In this document: one piece after another, positions 5,303 through 11,512 of the stretch
Layout: each line of letters begins with the position of its first letter
How positions within the stretch are numbered: position 1 is the stretch's first letter
Assembly: GCA_028277545.1 (NCBI GenBank)
Contig: JANQGB010000939.1
Location: forward strand, 1 to 12,296
Origin: Phycisphaerae bacterium
GTDB lineage: Bacteria; Planctomycetota; Phycisphaerae; UBA1845
DNA length: 12,296 bases
Direction: 5' to 3'
Translations under genes and position numbers: made by a program
Notes under the pieces: generated by a model
Seen by the model: only the letters and a program-made list of their open reading frames with translations
The model's database searches: none
What the model was told of the DNA's origin: nothing

Positions 5303-6544
5303 CTACGAAGCCTCGAGACCGGCATCATCCACGCCGAGTACGCGGCGAACCTCCGCCACGTCGGTCACCCCCTGCGCAACCAGAGCTGCGGCTGCGGCCG
5401 GCAGGTCGGGTTGCTGGGCCTTCATGGCCTGGCGCAGTTCCGCAGCCGTGGGATGCTGAAGGATCAACTCCCGCAACGACTGGTCGATCACCACCACCTG
5501 CCCGCAGCCCACACGTCCGCGATAGCCGGGCTCGGCCAGGCCCTGACCGCTGATCACCGGCTGCGCCGGATCCTCCACGGATGAGTCGACCCGCCGCCTC
5601 AACAGGCGCTGCGAGCCTACCAGCGTCACCGCGCTAACCACCTGGTACGGCGGCGCCCCCATTTCCAGCAGGCGGATGATCGCCTCGCCTGGATCGCCGC
5701 TGTGCATGGTGGTCAGGATCAGGTGCCCGGTGAGGGCGGCCTCGATCGCCACGGTGGCCGTGGCGGCGTCGCGAATCTCTCCGATCAGCAACACCTGCGG
5801 ATCCTGCCGCAACAACGACCGCATGCAGACCACGTAGTTCAACTCACCGTGCGGATTGATCTGAATCTGGGTCACCCGGTCTATGCGCTGCTCCACCGGG
5901 TCTTCGATGGTGATTATGCTGCGCTCCGGGTGGGTATCGAGCAGGTGCCGTACCAGGGCGTACAGCGTGGTCGTCTTGCCCGCGCCGGCCGGGCCAGTGA
6001 CCAGGATCATGCCCGCCGGGGCTTCGACCGCAGACCGCAGGCGCTGCACCTGGGTCGGCACGAAGCCAAGTTCGCTCAGACGCTTCACGCCAGCCCGGTC
6101 GGCGAACACCCGCACCACCGCCCGCTCGCCGCGAATGGTTGGGAAGGTGGCGATGCGAAGCTCCGTGTACACGGACTCCGACGCCGCTGAGGCGGAGAAC
6201 TGGACACTCCCCTCCTGTGGAATGTCGATTCGATAGGTCAGCAGGCCGGCCATGACTTTCAGCCGCCCGATAACGTTGGGCGTCACCGATGGCGGGACGG
6301 TCTCGAAGTCGTGCAGCATCCCATCGATGCGGACGCGGACCAGCAACCCCGCCTGCGGAACGTCCACGGGCTCGAAATGGATGTCACTGGCTCCGCACGA
6401 CAACGCCCGGTCGAGCAGCTCCTGCACCAGCCCCACCACCGCCTCACCGTCGGCGCTCCCGCCTGGAGAGCCGCCGAGACTTCCGGCATCGGATTCGCTT
6501 GCCTTTGCCGCCCTGTTCTTCACCCGATCCTCCGAAGGCGCCAT
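5303..6544 (-). CDS. gspE: GspE/PilB-type assembly ATPase, short form without tetracysteine zinc site
   Basis: A 413-residue ATPase that powers pseudopilus assembly. It has SDIHFEP (53-59), Walker A GPAGAGKT (184-191), the Asp box ITIEDPVEQR (211-220), Walker B with DPQVLLIGEIRD (248-259) and the His box LTGHLILTTMHSGD (271-284). PilB/GspE proteins are usually 500-570 residues; the N-terminal docking domain is missing and replaced by about 30 Ser/Gly/Ala-rich residues. The Zn-binding CxxC...CxxC insert expected between QRLLRRR (312-318) and YRGRVG (341-346) is reduced to a short segment with no cysteine pairs. It is the first gene of the operon; there is no strong ribosome site at the ATG. 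A PilT-type retraction ATPase is less likely, given the N2 domain and the GspF neighbours. Confidence 0.92.
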   Translation of the reverse strand: MAPSEDRVKNRAAKASESDAGSLGGSPGGSADGEAVVGLVQELLDRALSCGASDIHFEPVDVPQAGLLVRVRIDGMLHDFETVPPSVTPNVIGRLKVMAGLLTYRIDIPQEGSVQFSASAASESVYTELRIATFPTIRGERAVVRVFADRAGVKRLSELGFVPTQVQRLRSAVEAPAGMILVTGPAGAGKTTTLYALVRHLLDTHPERSIITIEDPVEQRIDRVTQIQINPHGELNYVVCMRSLLRQDPQVLLIGEIRDAATATVAIEAALTGHLILTTMHSGDPGEAIIRLLEMGAPPYQVVSAVTLVGSQRLLRRRVDSSVEDPAQPVISGQGLAEPGYRGRVGCGQVVVIDQSLRELILQHPTAAELRQAMKAQQPDLPAAAAALVAQGVTDVAEVRRVLGVDDAGLEAS

Positions 6545-6691
6545 GCAGACTTCACACCAGGCCAGTCGCCTGAGGCAACGGTTTGTTAGCGCATTTCTTA
6601 CCGCCCGGAAGGCCGATTCCGCCGGAACGACCCACCGTGCTGCTCAGCCGCAAATGAAGCGGCGACTCCGACCGGCCCGGTACCCGCCAGG

Positions 6692-6708
6692 CCGGCGTGA
6701 GCCGCCGG
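6692..6708 (-). terminator. Possible hairpin terminator after the lipoprotein gene
   Basis: CCGGCG and CGCCGG pair around TGAGC, 31 nt beyond the lipoprotein stop codon in the 194-nt gap before the ATPase gene. There is no following U-tract on the minus-strand transcript, so this is at best a weak or Rho-assisted terminator. I see no convincing promoter for the ATPase gene in the rest of this gap. Confidence 0.25.
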
Positions 6709-6738
6709 TTCGCTCTGCTGATGCTGCCGGGGCGCATT

Positions 6739-7308
6739 CTACTTGCGCTTGTACGTCCCCTTCATCTCCATCTTCTTGATCATGTGGGTCATGTCGGCCC
6801 ACTCGACGTTGTGCCACTCGAGGTTGTCATTGTCCACGACCTTCATCAGGTAGTAGCCGTAGCTCGGAGTTCCGTCCAGGCCGACACTCTCGTAGTTCAT
6901 CTTCCAGCAGCGCTCCGCCTCGTTGTAGCTGGCGGTTCCCTCCTGGGCGAAGCCCCAGTTGTTGAACATCCACCAGACATACTTCTTGGTGCGCTGGTTC
7001 CAGCCCCAGGCGCCGGCCGCGTCGAAATCGGCCCGCTCGCTTTCGGCCGTGATCTGGCCGTGAAGCCAGTGGTCATCCATTGTCCAGTGCCACATGGCTG
7101 TCCCGGTCCACTTCTTGTCCGGTGCGTCGGCGTTGACCAGTTCCGCCTCCCAGTTCCAGGACCCGACAAACACGTTGTACGCATCCAGTTCCGCTGACCG
7201 TGCAGGCCTCTGAATCGACGAGAAGTCGACCTTCTGCTCCGCACAGCCGGTAACCAAGACCGCGCCCGCCAGCAACATCACCGCAAAGATGCCCCCTGCC
7301 TTCTTCAT
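6739..7308 (-). CDS. Lipoprotein with a DUF1579/lipocalin-like domain
   Basis: A 189-residue lipoprotein precursor. The signal sequence (MKKAGGIFAVMLLAGAVL) ends in the lipobox V-T-G-C22, so the mature protein is lipid-anchored at C22. The following aspartate-free AEQ suggests no Asp+2 retention signal. The mature domain opens with LDAYNVFVGSWNWEAEL and is rich in Trp, Tyr and Gly, with repeated beta-strand motifs (TGTAMWHWTMDDHWLHGQ, YVWWMFNNWGFAQEGTASY, RCWKMNYESVG), like DUF1579 and other small lipocalin-type barrels. Function is unknown; binding a small hydrophobic ligand is a guess from the fold. The ATG at 7308 has GGAG about 9 nt upstream; the frame extends to 7347 but without a better start. 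It is divergent from the ketosynthase-like gene at 7566 and could belong to either neighbouring locus. Confidence 0.78.
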   Translation of the reverse strand: MKKAGGIFAVMLLAGAVLVTGCAEQKVDFSSIQRPARSAELDAYNVFVGSWNWEAELVNADAPDKKWTGTAMWHWTMDDHWLHGQITAESERADFDAAGAWGWNQRTKKYVWWMFNNWGFAQEGTASYNEAERCWKMNYESVGLDGTPSYGYYLMKVVDNDNLEWHNVEWADMTHMIKKMEMKGTYKRK

Positions 7309-7493
7309 GGCCAGATCTCCGTTCTCGACGTGAAAGAAACCATCCACTCGCTAAGCGCCGCTCAGCATAGTTGGCGACCTTCCGAAACGCCAGCCCAAAA
7401 ACTCCCCCGCCAGTCTGTCCTCGCCTACCCTGCGGCTCGCTGCACGCGCTGGCCGCATATATCATCGGTCTCCACTCCGTACAGGTGGCCGGT

Positions 7494-7523
7494 TTGCGAC
7501 CAGGCGGATACACTCTGTATAAG
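7494..7523 (+). promoter_or_regulatory. Candidate sigma-70 type promoter for the ketosynthase-like gene
   Basis: TTGCGA (7494-7499) and TATAAG (7518-7523) are separated by 18 nt. They match the -35 and -10 consensus at 4 and 5 of 6 positions. The predicted start would lie about 30-35 nt before the ATG at 7566, leaving room for GGAG at 7553-7556. It lies in the 257-nt divergent gap with the lipoprotein gene. Promoter consensus in this lineage is unknown to me, so confidence is moderate. Confidence 0.45.
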
Positions 7524-7565
7524 GGTTCCGATCTTTGGGCCGAATCTTGCTGGGAGTGTCGGGGT

Positions 7566-8594
7566 ATGACTTCTTCTCCACAAGGAACTGTGGTAATTAC
7601 TGGATGTGGCTGGGTAACACCACTGGCTGCCGGCACAATCAACGACGTCCTCGCTGCCGCCAGGCGGGCGGATGGCGCCGTGCCGGCCGACAGCGCCTAC
7701 TGGGAGGTGCCCGACGAGGTAGTCACCAGTCATCCCGGCCTGGCCAAGGAGCTGCAGCGTGACAAGGGGGCCGGGATCACAGCCGTAGCGCTGGAGCACG
7801 CCTGTAAACAGGCGGGCCTGGTTCCCAACGAACTCGACGGCGAGCGCGTCGGCCTGTTCCTGGGCTGCGCCCTGGCGGGCCAACTGGGAATGATCGACTT
7901 CGCCAACGAGGTTCGGCAGCAGACCGCCAGGTTCGTCAGCCCCATCCACTTCCCGCAGACCGTGGGCAACTACGTTTGCGGTGCCCTGGCCCGGGCCTAC
8001 AACATCCGCGGCCCCAACGCGACGCTCGCTGCCGGAGCGTCCTCGGGCCTGGATGCCATCCTCGAAGCTCGCAGCGCGCTAACCGAGGGTGCGGCGGACG
8101 TGGTGTTCGCCGGAGGCTCCGAACGTCTCTCGGAAGAACTTGCCCGGGGGCTGGGTGCCGATGGAGTGAAGTGGAGCGAAGGCGCCTGCCTTTTCGTGCT
8201 GGAGCGCTCGGACCGGGCAGCGGACCGCGGAGCCACCCCGCTGGCATCACTCTTCGACCCCGGCGACGACCTTATCCGGGCAGGTACAGCGCAGGCACCA
8301 GGCGAGGCACTCCTCTCCCTGGCCGGCACTCCCCTCCCGGGAGCGATCATGATCGAACATTGGGTCGGCAGATGCTGCGGCGCCGCCGGGGCAGCCGCGC
8401 TGGCAGCGGCCATTGGCGCCACCGACGGCGGAGACCTGCCGATCGCCCAAGCCGACCACCCGCATAAGATCGAGCGACGCCCCATCGACCTGGAGACCCC
8501 GCCTGCCGCCGAGGGCAACCTTCGGGCAGAGATCCTGGCCGACGCGGACGGCGCGCACCAGAGTGCGGTGCAACTGAGAGTGCCGGTGGCCTGA
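7566..8594 (+). CDS. Ketosynthase-like protein lacking all catalytic residues (chain-length-factor-like)
   Basis: A 342-residue thiolase-fold protein, shorter than the about 400-420 of FabF. The N-terminal half is clearly ketosynthase-like: VVITGCGWVTPL (9-20), FPQTVGNYVCGALARAYNIRGPN (129-151), the nucleophile-elbow region AAGASSGLDAIL (155-166) and DVVFAGGSE (178-186). At the elbow the Cys of active enzymes (GACAAG in the neighbour at 10032-11216) aligns with Ala158. The HGTGT region is missing, and the second histidine motif GHTMGAAS has become GRCCGAAG (Arg269). It therefore cannot condense substrates, but could pair with an active ketosynthase, as KS-beta does in type II PKS. The ATG at 7566 is preceded by GGAG at 7553-7556; the open frame further upstream shows no family similarity. 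It is transcribed towards the two active ketosynthase genes. Confidence 0.82.
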   Translation: MTSSPQGTVVITGCGWVTPLAAGTINDVLAAARRADGAVPADSAYWEVPDEVVTSHPGLAKELQRDKGAGITAVALEHACKQAGLVPNELDGERVGLFLGCALAGQLGMIDFANEVRQQTARFVSPIHFPQTVGNYVCGALARAYNIRGPNATLAAGASSGLDAILEARSALTEGAADVVFAGGSERLSEELARGLGADGVKWSEGACLFVLERSDRAADRGATPLASLFDPGDDLIRAGTAQAPGEALLSLAGTPLPGAIMIEHWVGRCCGAAGAAALAAAIGATDGGDLPIAQADHPHKIERRPIDLETPPAAEGNLRAEILADADGAHQSAVQLRVPVA

Positions 8595-8686
8595 TAGTGG
8601 TCCCTCGTTGAAGCAGATGGTTTGTTTCGCTGCGCGGGTCGGATCCTACCTTGAAAGGCCAGCCTCCACGCCCCCCGGAAGTATGA
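8595..8686. other. Short gap between convergent ketosynthase genes
   Basis: The 92 nt between the two facing stop codons contain no reading frame of note and no strong hairpin with a T-run that I can see. How the two convergent transcripts end here is not evident. Confidence 0.5.
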
Positions 8687-9955
8687 TCACACTCGGCCAA
8701 AGAGCAATGCCGCATCGTGTCCCGTGAAGCCGGTCGACAGCTTCAACAGACTGTCAACCGGGTGGGCGAGGTGTTCAGTCGCCAGCGGAGCGCCGAGTTC
8801 CACCTGCTCTGAGCCGGTGTGCAACGTGGCGGGCACCTCCTGGTGCCGCATCGACAACAGTCCGCAGATAGTCTCGATGATCCCGCTGGCGGCCAGCATG
8901 TGGCCCACGTAGGGCTTGAACGCCGTGACCACTGCCCCGGATCCCGCCCCGTCTAGTGCCTCAAGGAGGCACTTGCCCTCGTACTTGTCCGACAGCAGGG
9001 TGGCGGCCCCGTGAGGAACGATCAGGCTGAGCTGGTCGGGCTCGACGCCGGCGCCAGCCATCGTACGGCGAATCACACCTGTCAGGCGGGCCGCCCGCAC
9101 GTCGGGAACCGTCTGTTTCCAGCCCTGGTGGGCGAACACACCGCCCTGGTAAGCGGCGTAGATGTAGGCTCCGCGGCGTTTGGCGTGGGCCGCGGACTCC
9201 AGCACCATCGCACCCGCCCCTTCGCCAACGAAGAACCCCGACTGGTCCAGGTCAAACGGGCGCAGGCGACGATCCGCCGCGTACAGCTCCAAGCGGCGGA
9301 ACCACTCCAGCCGTACGGCGGTCTCAAACGCCTCGCCGCCGGCCACCACCATGATGTCAGTTCGCCCGCTGCGAATCTGTTGCGCGGCGGCATCTATCGC
9401 GAAGGCGCCGGCGGCACAGGCATTGTGGACGCTGGTGCAGTAACCGTGCAGCCCCAGCGCCTTGCCCATCAGATGAACGTAGTAGAACGGCTGCATGTTG
9501 TAGTAGGACGGCGCCAGCAGGTCGTACAGCGGCGGCGGGCCCTCGGCCGGCGGAGGGCCGTCCAACAGCCCGAACAGGCGGCACACCGCGTGCTCGACCG
9601 CCGGGGCCTCGAAGGCCTGAATCACACCTACGTCGTTGGCCTGCCGATCAAACTCGACCCCCGCATCGGCCAGCGCCATCTCTACCGCAAGCAAGGCATA
9701 CGCCAGATCACGGTGCCCCGCACAGCCCTGGGCCTCCAGGAACTCCAGGTGCGGCGCCATCCCCTGTACTTCGCCGTCTTCCGGCATGGATGCCATCGGC
9801 AGATCGGCCGTCTGCCCGGGAGCCACGATCAGCTCACGCTGCTCCACCCGCTGCCGCCCGGCGACCAGCGAGCCCCACAACTCATCCTTGCCGACTCCGA
9901 CCGAGGTAACCGGACCGAGGCCTGTGACCACTACGTCGTTGAAGTCTGGGTTCAT
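8687..9955 (-). CDS. Beta-ketoacyl synthase (FabF-like) with a variant HGAAT motif
   Basis: A 422-residue condensing enzyme that would extend an ACP-bound acyl chain. It has VVVTGLGPVTSVG (8-20), the nucleophile elbow SVHNACAAG with Cys180, DIMVVAGGEAF (200-210), GFFVGEGAGAMVLE (240-253), the first histidine in PHGAAT (His315) and KPYVGHMLAASG with Lys347 and His352. Cys, both His and Lys are present, so it should be active; HGTGT is changed to HGAAT. Residues 110-160 hold an unusual Pro- and Tyr-rich insertion (GPPPAEGPPPLYDLLAPSYYNMQPFYY) near where substrate-pocket residues lie in this family, which may indicate an unusual substrate. It follows the other active ketosynthase by 76 nt on the same strand, and its RBS is weak (GGGAA). 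Confidence 0.9.
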   Translation of the reverse strand: MNPDFNDVVVTGLGPVTSVGVGKDELWGSLVAGRQRVEQRELIVAPGQTADLPMASMPEDGEVQGMAPHLEFLEAQGCAGHRDLAYALLAVEMALADAGVEFDRQANDVGVIQAFEAPAVEHAVCRLFGLLDGPPPAEGPPPLYDLLAPSYYNMQPFYYVHLMGKALGLHGYCTSVHNACAAGAFAIDAAAQQIRSGRTDIMVVAGGEAFETAVRLEWFRRLELYAADRRLRPFDLDQSGFFVGEGAGAMVLESAAHAKRRGAYIYAAYQGGVFAHQGWKQTVPDVRAARLTGVIRRTMAGAGVEPDQLSLIVPHGAATLLSDKYEGKCLLEALDGAGSGAVVTAFKPYVGHMLAASGIIETICGLLSMRHQEVPATLHTGSEQVELGAPLATEHLAHPVDSLLKLSTGFTGHDAALLFGRV

Positions 9956-10031
9956 GCGCGGTTCCCAAGCAGGGTGGAGCAGATCGTATGGCGATGATCA
10001 TACCGGCTGCTGGCTGCTGCGGAAACCCGCG

Positions 10032-11216
10032 TCAGGCGGCCGACAGGATGATGCTGCTGTTGTACCCGCCGAAACCGGCCGAGTTGTTCAAGACGTGGCG
10101 TACCCGCGCCTCGGCGGGGGCGTCGCGCAGTGGGTCGAGTCCGGCCGACTCGATCACGTTTTCGAGGTGCCAGGTGGGGATCAGGGTCTGATGGCGCAGG
10201 CTCAGCAGGCAGCAAGCCGCCTCAACCGCCGAGGCGGCGCCCATGGTGTGGCCGGTGAGCGCCTTGATGGAGCTGAATCGAACACCGTCCGGGAAGCAGT
10301 TCTGCATGACCTTGACTTCGATGGCGTCGTTCTGCGGTGTTCCGGTGCCGTGGGCGCAAAGATAGTCGATCTCCGCGGGTGCCAGACCCGCATCGCGAAG
10401 AGCTCCCCGGGTGGCCCGCGTCAGGCCATCCCCGTTGGGGTCGGGTCGCGTGGGGTGGTAGTTCTCAGAGGTGATCGCACACCCGCTGACGCGCCCGTGA
10501 ATCGTCGCACCCCGAGCCCGGGCGGTGGATTCCCGTTCGAGCACGAACATGGCCGCCCCCTCACCGACCAACAGGCCGTCGCGCTGCTCGTCGAACGGGC
10601 GGCAGACCTCCGCCGCCATGACGCGCAGCCGCATGAAGCCAATGAAAGCCAACTGGCTGAACCCGTCCGCGCCGCCGGCCAGTGCAAAATCGCATCGTCC
10701 TTCCAGCAGATTACGCCGGGCCGCGGCGATGGCCATGTTGCCCGCGGCACAGGCTCCGTACAGGTCCGAGATCGGGCCGGACGTGCCTATCGCCGCGTGG
10801 ACGTTGCGAGCGATCGACCCGGGACGGCCGGAGGCGATCCTGTGCATATGCTCGTCGGTAAGCCACTGATCGTCAGGTCCGGTGAGGCGTTCCTCGATGA
10901 ACTCGGTTTCCCCCATCGTCGTGCCGATCGTGATGGCCATCCTTTGGGAATCAACCGCGTCGGCAGAGACCCCCGCCGCAGCCAGGGCCTGCTGCGACGC
11001 GCTCACCGCCAGCCGCGACGCCCTGCCAATGGGGCGATCTACGTCAACAGGTTCGCGTACCTGGCAGGCGATGCTCCGTGAGAGCCCGGAAGTATCCAGA
11101 CAGTCCACCGCCGCGGCCCCGGATCGTCCCTGGCAGAGGGACTCCCAGAATCGCTCCTCACTGCATCCGATAGGGGCGACGATGCCCAAGCCGGTAATGA
11201 CGATGTCTTCGGCCAT
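10032..11216 (-). CDS. Beta-ketoacyl synthase (FabF-like) with complete Cys-His-His triad
   Basis: A 394-residue condensing enzyme with every hallmark of the family: IVITGLGIVAPIG (5-17), elbow LYGACAAGN with Cys156, DFALAGGADG (176-185), GLLVGEGAAMFVLE (214-227), CAHGTGTPQND with His289, KALTGHTMGAAS with His323 and the C-terminal NNSAGFGGYNSSIIL glycine loop. It should carry out decarboxylative condensation on ACP-bound substrates. I place the start at the ATG at 11216 because MAEDIVITGLG matches the normal family start; the open frame reaches 11255 through a GTG and another ATG (11237) but none has a better ribosome site. It lies 47 nt downstream of the ACP gene and is probably in its operon. 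Confidence 0.92.
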   Translation of the reverse strand: MAEDIVITGLGIVAPIGCSEERFWESLCQGRSGAAAVDCLDTSGLSRSIACQVREPVDVDRPIGRASRLAVSASQQALAAAGVSADAVDSQRMAITIGTTMGETEFIEERLTGPDDQWLTDEHMHRIASGRPGSIARNVHAAIGTSGPISDLYGACAAGNMAIAAARRNLLEGRCDFALAGGADGFSQLAFIGFMRLRVMAAEVCRPFDEQRDGLLVGEGAAMFVLERESTARARGATIHGRVSGCAITSENYHPTRPDPNGDGLTRATRGALRDAGLAPAEIDYLCAHGTGTPQNDAIEVKVMQNCFPDGVRFSSIKALTGHTMGAASAVEAACCLLSLRHQTLIPTWHLENVIESAGLDPLRDAPAEARVRHVLNNSAGFGGYNSSIILSAA

Positions 11217-11263
11217 GGAGGTGCGTCCAGCGCCCATACGGGCCACACGCAACACTTGCCACG

Positions 11264-11512
11264 CTACGCGGCGGCGACGCGCCTGCGCATCATCTCGAAG
11301 ATATCGTTAAGGCAGGTGACCCGCTGGATGACGTCTTCGGGCAACTCCTGCTGAATGCAGGACTCGATCGTAGCGATCATGTGAACCGCGTCGAGCGAGT
11401 CCAGACCGACCTCAGACAGAGGCAGGGTCAGGTCGATGTCCTCCAGGGGCACTCGCACGGTCTCCGCCACCCATTCCAGTATTTCCAGTTTTGCGGCTTC
11501 CAGATCGATCAT
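11264..11512 (-). CDS. Acyl carrier protein
   Basis: An 82-residue acidic, helical carrier protein of normal ACP length. The phosphopantetheine site is in LSEVGLDSLDAVHM, with Ser39 as the attachment residue. The flanking helices ILEWVAETVRVPLEDI and MIATIESCIQQELPED fit the four-helix ACP fold. It would carry the growing chain for the two ketosynthases that follow. The start is well supported: AGGAGG at 11520-11525 lies 7 nt upstream, and the ATG overlaps the TGA of the UnbL-family gene (ATGA), coupling the two. A dedicated ACP beside ketosynthases points to a specialised pathway, not the housekeeping fatty acid synthase, since no fabD/fabG/fabH are seen. Confidence 0.95.
   Translation of the reverse strand: MIDLEAAKLEILEWVAETVRVPLEDIDLTLPLSEVGLDSLDAVHMIATIESCIQQELPEDVIQRVTCLNDIFEMMRRRVAAA

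Noticed and set aside
6545..6738. Promoter for the pseudopilus operon
   Set aside because: I found no -35/-10 pair of reasonable quality and spacing on the minus strand of this gap. A promoter may exist with a different consensus.
7371..7565. N-terminal extension of the ketosynthase-like gene
   Set aside because: The extra 65 residues have no family similarity and cover the promoter-like sequence and RBS. The ketosynthase fold begins just after the ATG at 7566.
9636..11081. 481-residue plus-strand open frame across the two ketosynthase genes
   Set aside because: It is antisense to two enzymes with complete active-site motifs, is low in hydrophobic order and resembles no family. The 9011-9997 frame is rejected for the same reason.
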